Of a DNA stretch of 64,000 bases, positions 1-8,781 are shown piece after piece. The position numbers and the translations under genes were made by a program. Where the stretch lies: positions 165,700 through 229,699 of the forward strand of contig NZ_BBJR01000001.1 of NCBI RefSeq assembly GCF_000739875.1, read 5' to 3'. Below the pieces are notes generated by a model. The model was given only the letters and a program-made list of their open reading frames with translations, ran no database searches and was not told the DNA's origin. Within the stretch, counting starts at the first letter, position 1. Every line of letters starts with the position of its first letter. This DNA comes from Comamonas aquatica NBRC 14918. GTDB lineage: Bacteria > Pseudomonadota > Gammaproteobacteria > Burkholderiales > Burkholderiaceae_C.

Positions 1-2
1 AC

Positions 3-254
3 ATGCAACAGGCCGGCCACACCATCCACCAGGCGGTCAACTCCGTCACCCAGGTCAGCGCCCTGATCCACAGCGTGGTCACCGCCACGCGCGAGCAGAC
101 CCAGGGCATTGCCCAGGTCAACGACGCCCTGAACGACCTGGATGCCGTCACCCAGGACAACGCCCGGCTGGCCGAGGAATCGGCCCACTCCGCCCAGCAC
201 ATGGATACCAACGCCGGCATCCTGCGCCGCACGCTGGACGTATTCCGCATGTAG
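3..254 (+). CDS. Methyl-accepting chemotaxis protein, C-terminal fragment
   Basis: This is the last 83 codons of a chemoreceptor gene whose start lies before the window. The residues EQTQGIAQVNDALNDLD and the following TQDNARLAEES match the conserved helix that leads away from the hairpin tip of the MCP cytoplasmic signalling domain, the part that feeds into CheA and CheW complexes at the inner membrane. The protein ends in RRTLDVFRM, so it has no WETF-type tether for CheR or CheB, unlike the complete receptor at 59050-60789. A good terminator follows 30 bases after the stop. Ligand-binding domain and start cannot be seen. Confidence 0.85.
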   Translation: MQQAGHTIHQAVNSVTQVSALIHSVVTATREQTQGIAQVNDALNDLDAVTQDNARLAEESAHSAQHMDTNAGILRRTLDVFRM

Positions 255-282
255 GCTGGCCCACCCAGACCGCGCACCAGCC

Positions 283-305
283 AGCCCCTTCGGGGGCTTT
301 TTTTT
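283..305 (+). terminator. Rho-independent terminator after the chemoreceptor gene
   Basis: AGCCCC, loop TTCG and GGGGCT form a six-pair stem with a tetraloop, followed by a run of eight T. It lies 29 bases after the stop at 254. Confidence 0.85.
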
Positions 306-550
306 GTTTTGGTAGCGGCCTGCGCCCGCCAGCGCTCGATATTCCACCGAAATCTGCAGCAAACGCCCTACCGGTGTGCGCTGGGCGCTCTGGTTTTTCA
401 CACCACCCGTGCGCCAGCGGCGTGGTCTCTGCGCTGCATCAAGCCCGGCGCAGACCCGGGCCTGGGCTGCACGGCGTTTGACCGCGTCGCTGGACAGGCA
501 CGGCCCGTGTTTTCTATGGTGGCGATCCCCTCACCCAGCACCCAGCGCCC
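306..550. other. Gene-free stretch between terminator and small ORF
   Basis: This stretch holds the upstream region of the small gene at 551. The open frames that cross it have codon use unlike the neighbouring genes. I see no convincing promoter, repeat or RNA. Confidence 0.5.
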
Positions 551-805
551 ATGAACGCCACCGCCACCCTGCCCGAATACCTGCACATCTTTGGCGAAGA
601 CGGCCCCGTGGCCGTGGAAGTCCACGGCCCGGCGGGCCCCTTGCCACTGCCCGCGCGCCGCATCTGCGCCGAAGACATCGCCTGGCTGGTCAGCGGCGAC
701 GGCCAGCGCCTGCGCACGGCGCTGCAGTTCGACGGCCAGGAGCGCGCCGTGCTGGCCTGCGAGCTGGACCCCGTGCAGCAGTGCATCCGCCTGCGGGTGG
801 CCTGA
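551..805 (+). CDS. Small hypothetical protein (84 aa)
   Basis: I do not recognise the family. The 84-residue product has no signal peptide, no membrane segment and no cysteine motif (a single Cys lies in ARRICAEDIAWL). It is acidic and probably a small soluble domain. Codon third positions are strongly G/C like the neighbours, and the reading frame is closed by TGA only 17 bases before the end of the opposing tctC gene, so the two converge. No clear Shine-Dalgarno sequence precedes the ATG. It is probably a real gene because of its codon use, but this is an inference. Confidence 0.55.
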   Translation: MNATATLPEYLHIFGEDGPVAVEVHGPAGPLPLPARRICAEDIAWLVSGDGQRLRTALQFDGQERAVLACELDPVQQCIRLRVA

Positions 806-822
806 GGCCGCCCGCGCCGCGC

Positions 823-1779
823 TCAGTCCAGGCCGATGCCCTGGACGATGGCCTTTTCCTCGGCAAACGCCTGCTGCGCGAATGCCGCATAGGCCTGGTG
901 GTCCCGGTAGTCGGTGCGGATGCCGTAGTTGGCCACCACCTGCTGGAAGCCGGGGTCGTTCATCGCTGCCTTGACGGCGGCATCCAGCTTGCGCACCACC
1001 TCCTGCGGCAGCCCCTTGGGCCCGGCAATGCCCAGCGGCGAAGGCACGTCAAAGCCATAGCCCGCCTCGCGGAAGGTGGGCACGTCGGCAAAGGCCTCGG
1101 GCCGGCGGTCGGCCGCGGTGGCCAGGGCGCGCACCTTGCCGGCCTGCAGCTGCGGCAGGATGCTGTTGGCAAAAATGGCCGACTGGATGTGCCCGCCGGC
1201 CAGGGCGCTGATGGCGTCCGCATCGCCCTTGAAGGGGGCGTGGTTCAGCTGGATGCCGGTCTTCTTCTCCAGCAGGGCCATGGCCACGTGGTTGGCCGTG
1301 AACTTGCCCGGCGTGCCATAGCTCATCTGCCCTGGGTGCTGGCGCGCCCAGGCCACATAGTCCTGCAGCGTGCGGATGGGCGAGCTGGCCGGCACGGTGA
1401 GGATGAAGTCGTAGGTCATGAAGCTGGCGATGTAGGTCAGGTCGCGCACCGGGTCATAGGCCACCTTCTGGATGTAGGGCTGCCGGAAGATGCCCACGGG
1501 CGCCAGCGTCAGGCGGTAGCCATCGGGGCGGGCGGTCAGCATGTCCACCACGCCCATGGCGCCCGCCGCCCCGGCCTTGTTCTCCACCACCACGGTCTGC
1601 CCCAGGGTCTTGCCCATGCTGGCCCCCAGCGCCCGGGCAATCACATCGGTCACACCCCCCGGCCCGTAGGGCACGATCAGGGTGATGGGTTTGTTCGGAA
1701 AAGCGTCGCCCTGCGCCTGTGCCACCCCCATGCTGAGGGTGGTGGCCACCACCGCTGCCATCCAAGTCCGTCGCTGCAT
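823..1779 (-). CDS. Bug-family (TctC-like) periplasmic solute-binding protein
   Basis: The 318-residue product belongs to the Bug/TctC family of extracytoplasmic binding proteins that deliver carboxylates or other small molecules to tripartite tricarboxylate transporters. An N-terminal signal peptide (MQRRTWMAAVVATTLSMG, cleavage after AQAQ) is followed by the family signature FPNKPITLIVPYGPGGVTD and, further on, GFDVPSPLGIAGPKGLP. I start it at the ATG preceded by AGGAGG rather than 13 codons upstream. No permease genes adjoin it; tctBA lie almost 60 kb away at 61137-63159, so it is an orphan, as is common in Burkholderiales. The substrate cannot be told from sequence. Confidence 0.88.
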   Translation of the reverse strand: MQRRTWMAAVVATTLSMGVAQAQGDAFPNKPITLIVPYGPGGVTDVIARALGASMGKTLGQTVVVENKAGAAGAMGVVDMLTARPDGYRLTLAPVGIFRQPYIQKVAYDPVRDLTYIASFMTYDFILTVPASSPIRTLQDYVAWARQHPGQMSYGTPGKFTANHVAMALLEKKTGIQLNHAPFKGDADAISALAGGHIQSAIFANSILPQLQAGKVRALATAADRRPEAFADVPTFREAGYGFDVPSPLGIAGPKGLPQEVVRKLDAAVKAAMNDPGFQQVVANYGIRTDYRDHQAYAAFAQQAFAEEKAIVQGIGLD

Positions 1780-2134
1780 GCCTGCCTCCTGGTCATCGTC
1801 CGTGGAACATGGGTGCAATCTACGGCCTGGCGTGCCGCCCGCCTTGCGGGTCTGCCCCAGGAAATGCCGTCCCTAGGGCAAACCACATCGTGCAGCGCAA
1901 CACCTGGGTCCCACCGCCCGGCAGGCCCGGCCGGTGCTGGCGCGGGCCTTGGGCCCACGTGCTGCAGGACCTGCAGGAACGCCGCCGCCGCGTCCTGCAG
2001 GTGACAGGCTGGGGATGCGAATGCGCCCGTCCAATCCGCAGGCCCCTGCGGCGAAATGCGGCCCCGCACGGTGCTGCGGGGACAGGAGGTTGATAGCATC
2101 GACCGTGATTGCCTCTTTTGGATCCCCCCTTCCC
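1780..2134. other. Divergent intergenic region tctC / sbcD
   Basis: This 355-base region must carry the promoters of both divergent genes. It is very GC-rich, and I could not pick a convincing -35/-10 pair. A TTGATA hexamer at 2092 is a weak -35 candidate for sbcD. It contains the strong inverted repeat listed at 1969-2002. No ORF here has credible codon use. Confidence 0.5.
1969..2002. repeat. Perfect 10-bp inverted repeat with 14-base loop
   Basis: ACCTGCAGGA at 1969-1978 is mirrored by TCCTGCAGGT at 1993-2002. A further GCTGCAGGA copy lies just before it at 1961-1969. There is no T-run, so it is not a simple terminator. It could be an operator or a hairpin in the sbcD leader region. Confidence 0.6.
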
Positions 2135-3370
2135 ATGCGCCTGCTGCACACCTCGGACTGGCACCTCGGCCAGAGCTTCATGAACCACAGCCGCGAGCGC
2201 GAGCACACGGCCCTGATCGGCTGGCTGCTGGAGCAGGTGCAGGTGCAGCAGGTCGATGCCGTGCTGATCGCCGGGGACATTTTTGACACCGGCACCCCGC
2301 CCAGCTACGCCCGGGCGCTGTACTACCGCCTGATTGCCGAGCTGCACCGCCTGAACGTGGCCCTGCTGCTGCTGGGCGGCAACCACGATTCGGTCAGTGT
2401 GCTGGGCGAAAGCCTGCCCTTGCTGCAGCACCTACAGACCACCGTCATCGCCAGCACCGGCAGCGCCGCACAGCACCTGGTCACCCTGCCGCAGCGCGCC
2501 AGCGGCCAGCCCGGCTGCATCGTCTGCGCCCTGCCCTTCATCCGGCCGCGCGACGTGCTGCACAGCCAGGCCGGCCAGAGCGCGCAGGACAAGCAACGCA
2601 GCCTGCAGGCCGCCATCCAGGACACCTATGCCCAGGTCTATGCCGCAGCGCAGGCCCAACAGGCCGCCCACCTGCAGGCGCACGGCGTGCGCCTGCCCAT
2701 CGTCGCCACCGGCCACCTGACCACCGTGGGGGCCAGCAGCAACGAATCGGTGCGCGAAATCTATGTGGGTGCGCTCGAAGCCTTCCCCACGACCGCCTTC
2801 CCGCCGGCCGACTACATCGCGCTGGGCCACATCCACAAGCCGCAGAAGGTGGGCGGCCTGGAACACATCCGCTACAGCGGCTCCCCGATCGCGCTGGGCT
2901 TCGACGAGGCCCGGCAGAACAAGGAGGTGCTGCTGGTCGAGCTGGGCGCGGACGGCCTGTCCTCGGTCACGCCGCTGCCCACCCCGGTGTGCCAGGCCCT
3001 GGTCTCGGCCAGCGGCAACCTGGCCAGCCTGCCCGCCACCCTGCGCGCGCTGGCCGCCCAGGGCACGGCGGAGCACCCGGCATGGCTGGAGGTCACCGTG
3101 CAGGACGACGACTACCTGCCCGATCTGGCCCCGCGCATCGAGGCCATGGTCCAGGACCTGCCGCTGGAGGTGCTGCGCGTCAAGCGGCAGCGCGGCACGG
3201 CCACGCCGGGCCTGTGGGCCGAGGACGCCGCCTCGCTGCATGAGTTGTCGCCGCGCGAAGTCTTTGCGCGCCGCCTGGCCCAGGAGACGCTGCCGGCGGA
3301 GCTGGAAGCGGCCTTGCGCGCCCGCTATGACAGCCTGCTGGCCACGCTGCACGCCGGAGGTGCGGCATGA
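2135..3370 (+). CDS. sbcD: Exonuclease subunit SbcD (Mre11-like nuclease)
   Basis: SbcD is the Mn-dependent phosphoesterase subunit of the SbcCD (Mre11-Rad50-like) complex, which cuts DNA hairpins and double-strand ends in the cytoplasm. The 411-residue product starts MRLLHTSDWHLGQ and shows the calcineurin-like metal motifs in order: DWHLG, GDIFDTGTPP, GGNHDS and GHIHKPQ, with a capping domain after about residue 280. An open frame extends further upstream, but the conserved N-terminus fixes the ATG at 2135. The stop overlaps the sbcC start by four bases (ATGA), so the two subunits are translationally coupled. Length fits the family. Confidence 0.95.
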   Translation: MRLLHTSDWHLGQSFMNHSREREHTALIGWLLEQVQVQQVDAVLIAGDIFDTGTPPSYARALYYRLIAELHRLNVALLLLGGNHDSVSVLGESLPLLQHLQTTVIASTGSAAQHLVTLPQRASGQPGCIVCALPFIRPRDVLHSQAGQSAQDKQRSLQAAIQDTYAQVYAAAQAQQAAHLQAHGVRLPIVATGHLTTVGASSNESVREIYVGALEAFPTTAFPPADYIALGHIHKPQKVGGLEHIRYSGSPIALGFDEARQNKEVLLVELGADGLSSVTPLPTPVCQALVSASGNLASLPATLRALAAQGTAEHPAWLEVTVQDDDYLPDLAPRIEAMVQDLPLEVLRVKRQRGTATPGLWAEDAASLHELSPREVFARRLAQETLPAELEAALRARYDSLLATLHAGGAA

Positions 3371-6300
3371 AGATCCTGAGCCTGCGGCTGAAGAACCTCA
3401 ACGCCCTCAAGGGCGAATGGCAGATCGACTTTCGCCAGCCCGCGTTTGCCGACAACGGCCTGTTTGCCATCACCGGCCCCACGGGCGCAGGCAAGTCCAC
3501 CCTGCTGGATGCCATCTGCCTGGCGCTGTACCACGAGACCCCGCGCCTGAACGCCGTGGGCGGCCAGAGCAACGAACTGATGACCCGCCACACGGCCGAC
3601 TGCCTGGCCGAGGTGGAGTTCGAGGTGCAATCCACGGTCTACCGCGCCTTCTGGAGCCAGCGCCGCGCACGCGACAAGGCCGACGGTGCGCTGCAGCCGC
3701 CCAAGGTCGAGCTGGCCCAGATCGAGGCCGCCACGGGCGCGGGCCACATCCTGACCACCCACAGCAAGGACAAGACCCGGCGCATCGCAGAGATCACCGG
3801 CCTGGACTTCGGGCGCTTCACCAAATCCATGCTGCTGGCCCAGGGCGGCTTTGCCGCCTTCCTGAACGCCAACGCCAACGACCGCGCCGAACTGCTGGAA
3901 GAGCTGACCGGCACCGAAATCTACGGCCAGCTGTCCCAGGCCGTGTTCGAGCGCGCCCGCGAGGCGCGCGAGGCCCTGGCGCGCACCCAGGCCCAGGCCG
4001 ACGGCGTGCAGCTGCTGGCGCCCGAGGCGCGCGCGGAACTGCAAGCCCGCCACCAGCAACTGCACACCGCGCTGGCCGAGACGCAGACGGCCTGGGCCAC
4101 CGCCCAGGGCCAGCACGCCTGGCTGCAGCAATGCGCCAGCGCCCAGCAGGCGGTGGAGCAGGCCACCGCGGCCGAGCAGCAGGCCCTGCAGGCCCAGCGC
4201 CAGGCCCACGACGCACTGCAACGCCTGGAACAGGATGCCCCCGCACAGCGCTTGCTGCCCCTGCACCAGCACTGGCAGCGCAGCCAGGATGCGCACCGCC
4301 AGACGCAGGAGACACTGCAAAAACTGCAGCAATCACTGCTGAATCAGCAAGCGCTGCAGGCCTATTTGCACCAGCATGCGGCGCAACAGGCGCAAGCCGA
4401 GGCCAGCACCGCCCGGCAGCAGCTGCAGGCCCTGCAGGCGGCCATGGAGGAGCTGCAGCGCTACCAGCAACAGCATGCCGCCGATGCCCAGCTGGGCGAA
4501 CACCTGGGCGGCTGGCGCGCCCAGGTGCAGCAGCGCCAGCATGCCCTGCAACAGCTGGCCGCGCAGCAGCGCAGCGCCGCGCAGCATGGCGCCGACGTGG
4601 ACCAACTGCAGCGCACGTTGGCGGCGCAAGCGGCCCAGCTGCACACCGCCGCGCAGGCGGAAACTGCCGCCAGCGACGCCCTGCAGGCCGCCACGGCGGC
4701 GCTGCACCAGTTGCTGGCCCAGCACGACAGCGCCAGCCTGGCCGAGCTGCGTGCACGCTGGCAAGCCGCGCTGCAGGCGGTCGCCCAGGCCGAACAGCGC
4801 CAGGCGTTGGCCGCCACCCGGCGCGAACACGCCCAGCACCAGGCGCAGCTGGAGACCGCCCTCGCGGCCGGCACGGCCGAGCTCGACAAACAGACGGCCG
4901 CCCTGGCCGACCTGCGCCAGCGCTACGCCGCCCAGCGCGACGTGGTGGCCGACAAGCGCCAGTTGCTGGAGCAGGAGCGCCGCATCCAAAGCCTGGAGGC
5001 ACACCGCCAGGCCCTGCAGCCCGGCCACGCCTGCCCCCTGTGCGGCGCACTGGAGCACCCGGCCGTGGCGGCCTACCAGGCGCTGGATGTCTCGGTCACG
5101 CAGACCGCGCTGAGCGCTGCCGAGGCGGCGCTGGAACAGTGCAAGGAACAGGGCGAAGCCGCCAAAGCCGCCCTGGCCGCCGCACAGCAACGCCAGTCGG
5201 GGCTGCACGACCAGCTCCAGCAACTGCACACCGCCAGCGCGCGCAGCGCCGCAGCCTGGCAGGCCCTGCCACCGCCCGAGGGCCCGACCGGCGACTGGCA
5301 GCAGCCCGGCCCGTGGGCCGAGGCACTGGCCCAGGCGCACCGCCAGGCCCACGCGGTACAGCACGCGCTGCAACAGGCCGAGGACGGCGAGCGGGCACTG
5401 CACACCGCCACGGCCGCCCACTACCAGGCGACCCAGGCACGGCACGACGCGGCCCACCAGCACGACGGCCTGCAACAGCGCCTGCACGCAGCGCAGCAGC
5501 GTGTGCAGCAGGCACAGCAGGCCGTGCAGCAGCAGGCCGACGCACTGGCCACGCTGGAGGCGCAGTTGGAAGCCAGCCTGGCAGACCACGGCCAGCACCT
5601 GCCCGATCCGGCCGCCACCGCCGCCTGGCTGGACGCCCTGCAGCACGCCTGGCAGCGCTGGCAGGACAGCGGGCAACAACTGCAGCAACTGAGCCCGCAC
5701 TGGGTGCTGCTGCAGCAGGCCTGTGCCCAGGCCGAGGCCACCGCGGCCCAGTGGCAGGCGCTCAGCGCCGCGTGCCCCATGCCCACGGCCCTGGCATCGC
5801 CAGCGCCAGACCCGGCCACGCTGCCCGCCACCCTGGCCGATTGCGCCCCGGCGATTGCCGCGCAGGCCCAGCACCTGGCCCAGCTGCAAGGCCGGATCAC
5901 CCAGACCCAGAGCGCCGTGGAGGCCGAGCAGGCCGCCGTGGCCCAGGCCCACAGCGCCTGGCTGCAGGCCCTGCAGGCCAGCCCGTTTGCCGATGTGCAG
6001 GCCTTCCAGCAGGCCTGCCTGCCCGAGGCCGAACGCCTGCGCCTGCAGCAGTGGCAGCGCACGCTGGCGGACGCCGTGCAAGCGGCGGCCACCTGGCGGG
6101 CCCAAGCGCTGGCGCAGCAGGCGCAACTGCAGGCCCAGGCCCTGACGGACCAGCCGCCCGAGGCCGTGCTGAACCAGCTGGAGGCCCTGGAGCTGCAACG
6201 CCGCGCCCAGACCGAGCAGCTCGGCGCCACGCGCGCGCGCCTGGAAGACGATGACCGTTACCGCGAGAACCAGCAGGCCCTGCTGGCGCAGATCGCCACC

Positions 6301-6822
6301 CAGGCGCAGGACAGCGAGCTGTGGCAGCGCCTGAACGCGCTGATCGGTTCGGCCCAGGGCGACAAGTTCCGCAAGTTTGCGCAGGGGCTGACGCTGGACC
6401 ACCTGCTGCAGCTGGCCAACCAGCACCTGGCGCGCCTGCACGAGCGCTATGTGCTGCGGCGCAAGCCCACGGGCGAGCTGGAGCTGGACATCGTGGACCG
6501 CTGGCAGGGCGATGTGGCGCGCGACACGCGCACGCTGTCCGGCGGCGAATCGTTCCTGGTCAGCCTGTCGCTGGCCCTCGCGCTGTCGGATCTGGTGAGC
6601 CACAAGGTCTCGATCGACTCGCTGTTCCTGGACGAAGGTTTTGGCACGCTGGATGGCGACACGCTGGAGACCGCGCTGGCGGCCTTGGACGTGCTGAATG
6701 CCCGCGGCAAGATGATCGGCATCATCAGCCACGTCGAGGCGCTCAAGGAACGCATTCCCACGCAAATCCATGTCGAGAAGGGCGGTGGCGTGGGCCATTC
6801 CCGCCTGAGCATTCGCAGCTAA
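3367..6822 (+). CDS. sbcC: Exonuclease subunit SbcC (Rad50-like ATPase)
   Basis: SbcC is the SMC-like ATPase partner of SbcD. The 1151-residue product has the N-terminal Walker A motif GPTGAGKST near residue 37, then very long Gln/Ala-rich coiled coils. They are interrupted by the zinc-hook CPLC near residue 556, and the C-terminal ATPase half carries the LSGGESFLVSLSLALALSDL signature and Walker B LFLDEGFGTLDGD. The order and length are typical. The coiled coil is unusually rich in CAG/GCC codons, which leaves long stop-free shadow frames on both strands. An AT-rich patch at 4318-4370 stands out from the surrounding codon use and resembles the intergenic repeat just after the stop. Confidence 0.95.
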   Translation: MKILSLRLKNLNALKGEWQIDFRQPAFADNGLFAITGPTGAGKSTLLDAICLALYHETPRLNAVGGQSNELMTRHTADCLAEVEFEVQSTVYRAFWSQRRARDKADGALQPPKVELAQIEAATGAGHILTTHSKDKTRRIAEITGLDFGRFTKSMLLAQGGFAAFLNANANDRAELLEELTGTEIYGQLSQAVFERAREAREALARTQAQADGVQLLAPEARAELQARHQQLHTALAETQTAWATAQGQHAWLQQCASAQQAVEQATAAEQQALQAQRQAHDALQRLEQDAPAQRLLPLHQHWQRSQDAHRQTQETLQKLQQSLLNQQALQAYLHQHAAQQAQAEASTARQQLQALQAAMEELQRYQQQHAADAQLGEHLGGWRAQVQQRQHALQQLAAQQRSAAQHGADVDQLQRTLAAQAAQLHTAAQAETAASDALQAATAALHQLLAQHDSASLAELRARWQAALQAVAQAEQRQALAATRREHAQHQAQLETALAAGTAELDKQTAALADLRQRYAAQRDVVADKRQLLEQERRIQSLEAHRQALQPGHACPLCGALEHPAVAAYQALDVSVTQTALSAAEAALEQCKEQGEAAKAALAAAQQRQSGLHDQLQQLHTASARSAAAWQALPPPEGPTGDWQQPGPWAEALAQAHRQAHAVQHALQQAEDGERALHTATAAHYQATQARHDAAHQHDGLQQRLHAAQQRVQQAQQAVQQQADALATLEAQLEASLADHGQHLPDPAATAAWLDALQHAWQRWQDSGQQLQQLSPHWVLLQQACAQAEATAAQWQALSAACPMPTALASPAPDPATLPATLADCAPAIAAQAQHLAQLQGRITQTQSAVEAEQAAVAQAHSAWLQALQASPFADVQAFQQACLPEAERLRLQQWQRTLADAVQAAATWRAQALAQQAQLQAQALTDQPPEAVLNQLEALELQRRAQTEQLGATRARLEDDDRYRENQQALLAQIATQAQDSELWQRLNALIGSAQGDKFRKFAQGLTLDHLLQLANQHLARLHERYVLRRKPTGELELDIVDRWQGDVARDTRTLSGGESFLVSLSLALALSDLVSHKVSIDSLFLDEGFGTLDGDTLETALAALDVLNARGKMIGIISHVEALKERIPTQIHVEKGGGVGHSRLSIRS
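4318..4370. repeat. AT-rich repeat-like patch inside sbcC
   Basis: The coding strand here reads CAA AAA CTG CAG CAA TCA, then CTGCTGAATCAGCAAGCGCT and GCAGGCCTATTTG. Codons TCA, AAT, CAA and TTG are rare in the flanking sequence, and AAGCGCTGCAGGCC resembles one half of the dispersed repeats listed at 6825 and 16449. It is in frame within the first coiled coil. The relation to the intergenic copies is my inference. Confidence 0.4.
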
Positions 6823-6824
6823 AA

Positions 6825-6871
6825 AGCCCGCCAGCGCTTGCCCTGCCTGCGCTGGCAGCTATGCATTTGTG
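6825..6871. repeat. Dispersed AT-rich imperfect palindromic repeat, copy abutting the sbcC stop
   Basis: CCAGCGCTTG and TGCGCTGGCAGCTAT form an imperfect inverted repeat three bases after the sbcC stop. The GCGCTGGCAGCTAT end recurs, with changes, at 35044, 39592, 43719 and 35472. Confidence 0.5.
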
Positions 6872-6975
6872 CGATGCAGATTCCCAGCGCACTGCCCGGC
6901 CAAGCCGGGCGGGCGGGATGCGGGGGCGCGCTTTGCACTACCATGCCTGCCCTTGCTTGATAGGTACAAGCCACC

Positions 6976-8757
6976 ATGATTCGCATCGCAGAACTGAAAA
7001 TCCCGCTCTCGGCCCTGGAATACCACCCCGAGAACCATTCCGAATTCCTGCCCACCGCCCGCCTGACCGCCCTGGCGGCCGAGCGCCTGGGGATTGCCGC
7101 CGATGCGATCGCCCAGGTCCATGTGCACAAACGCAGCTTCGATGCGCGCAAGGCCGAGCTGCTGGCCGTCTACATCGTCGACATCGCCCTGGCCGATGCC
7201 AGCCAGGAAGCGGCGCTGCTGGAACAATTTGCCGAGCACCCCCACGTCCATCCCACGCCCGACATGGCCTGGACGCCCGTGGGCCAGGCCCCTGCGGACC
7301 TGCGGCACCGCCCCGTGGTCGTGGGCTTTGGCCCCTGCGGCATGTTTGCCGCCCTGGTGCTGGCGCAAATGGGTTTCCAGCCCATCGTGCTGGAGCGCGG
7401 CAAGACCGTGCGCGAACGCACCAAGGACACCTGGCGCCTGTGGCGCAAGCGCGAGCTGACGCCCGAGTCCAACGTGCAGTTTGGCGAAGGCGGTGCCGGC
7501 ACCTTCTCGGACGGCAAGCTCTACAGCCAGATCAAGGACCCGCGCCACCTGGGCCGCAAGGTGCTGCAGGAGTTCGTGACCTATGGCGCGCCCCCGGAAA
7601 TCCTGTATGCCGCCCACCCGCACATCGGCACCTTCAAGCTGGTGAAGCTGGTGGAAGGCATCCGCGAGGAAATCGTGCGCCTGGGCGGCGAGATCCGCTT
7701 CGAGCAGCGCGTGACCGACCTGCAGATTGCCGGTGAGGGCGAGGAGCGCCACGTCACGGCCATCGAGGTACTCAACCAGGCCACGGGCGAGGCATACACC
7801 CTGGAGACCGACCAGGTGGTGATGGCCCTGGGCCACAGCGCGCGCGACACCTTCACCATGTTCTACGAACGCGGCGTGTACATGGAGGCCAAGCCCTTCT
7901 CGGTGGGCTTTCGCATCGAACACCCGCAAAGCGTGATCGACCAGGCCCGCTGGGGCAAGCACGCCGGCCACCCCCTGCTGGGTGCCGCCGACTACAAGCT
8001 GGTGCACCACGCCCAGAACGGCCGCGCCGTCTACAGCTTCTGTATGTGCCCCGGTGGCACCGTGGTGGCCGCCACCAGCGAGCCCGGCCGCGTGGTCACC
8101 AACGGCATGAGCCAGTACTCGCGCGCCGAACGGAATGCCAACGCCGGCATGGTCTGCGCCATCGAGCCCAGCGACTACCCGCAGGACGCAGCTTCGTTCG
8201 CCTGGGCCTTCGACGGCAAGACCTATGGCGTGGAACACCAGCCGCCCGGCAGCCACCACCCGCTGTCCGGCGTGGTGTTCCAGCGCCAGCTGGAATCCAA
8301 GGCCTACGAGCTGGGCGGGTGCAACTACAACGCCCCCGGCCAGTTGGTGGGCGACTTCGTCGCCGGCCGGCCATCGCGCGAGGTGGGCCACGTGCCGCCC
8401 TCGTACAAGCCCGGCATCACCTGGGGCGACCTGCACCAGGCCCTGCCGGCCTTTGCCATCGAGGCCATGCGTGAAGCACTGCCCGCCTTCGGCAAGAAGC
8501 TGCGCGGCTACGACATGCACCAGGCCGTGCTGACCGGGGTGGAGACGCGCACCTCCTCGCCCGTGAAGATTACCCGGGGCGCCAACTTCCAGAGCGTGAA
8601 CACCCGCGGCCTGTACCCGGCGGGTGAAGGCGCCAGCTACGCGGGCGGCATCCTGTCGGCCGGTGTGGACGGCATCAAGGTGGGCGAGGCCGTGGCCTGC
8701 GCCATCCTCGGCCTGGACGTGCCCTCGTCCGGCGTGCGCAACTCCGGCGCCTACTGA
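6976..8757 (+). CDS. NAD(P)/FAD-dependent oxidoreductase (COG2509-like)
   Basis: The 593-residue product resembles the uncharacterised FAD-dependent dehydrogenases of COG2509. A small N-terminal domain (about 1-105, with HVHKRSFDARK) precedes a Rossmann FAD-binding motif GFGPCGMFAALVLAQMG near residue 117 and the ERGKTVRER strand end. FGEGGAGTFSDGKL is the conserved substrate-side motif, and GEGASYAGGILSAGVDG near the C-terminus contacts FAD. No membrane segments are present, so it should be cytoplasmic. The reaction is unknown to me. It is followed by the YhhQ-like gene after 24 bases, so the two are probably co-transcribed. The start is the first ATG in a frame matched to the family. Confidence 0.88.
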   Translation: MIRIAELKIPLSALEYHPENHSEFLPTARLTALAAERLGIAADAIAQVHVHKRSFDARKAELLAVYIVDIALADASQEAALLEQFAEHPHVHPTPDMAWTPVGQAPADLRHRPVVVGFGPCGMFAALVLAQMGFQPIVLERGKTVRERTKDTWRLWRKRELTPESNVQFGEGGAGTFSDGKLYSQIKDPRHLGRKVLQEFVTYGAPPEILYAAHPHIGTFKLVKLVEGIREEIVRLGGEIRFEQRVTDLQIAGEGEERHVTAIEVLNQATGEAYTLETDQVVMALGHSARDTFTMFYERGVYMEAKPFSVGFRIEHPQSVIDQARWGKHAGHPLLGAADYKLVHHAQNGRAVYSFCMCPGGTVVAATSEPGRVVTNGMSQYSRAERNANAGMVCAIEPSDYPQDAASFAWAFDGKTYGVEHQPPGSHHPLSGVVFQRQLESKAYELGGCNYNAPGQLVGDFVAGRPSREVGHVPPSYKPGITWGDLHQALPAFAIEAMREALPAFGKKLRGYDMHQAVLTGVETRTSSPVKITRGANFQSVNTRGLYPAGEGASYAGGILSAGVDGIKVGEAVACAILGLDVPSSGVRNSGAY

Positions 8758-8781
8758 GCCCGCCGCAAAGGAAGCACCACC

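Noticed and set aside
309..554. Small ORF after the first terminator
   Set aside because: Codon use is unlike the neighbours and the frame has no recognisable product or ribosome-binding site.
2763..6254. Long alternative plus frame across sbcD and sbcC
   Set aside because: Arg/Pro/Ala-rich product typical of a frame-shifted GC-rich gene; SbcCD motifs are all in the other frame.
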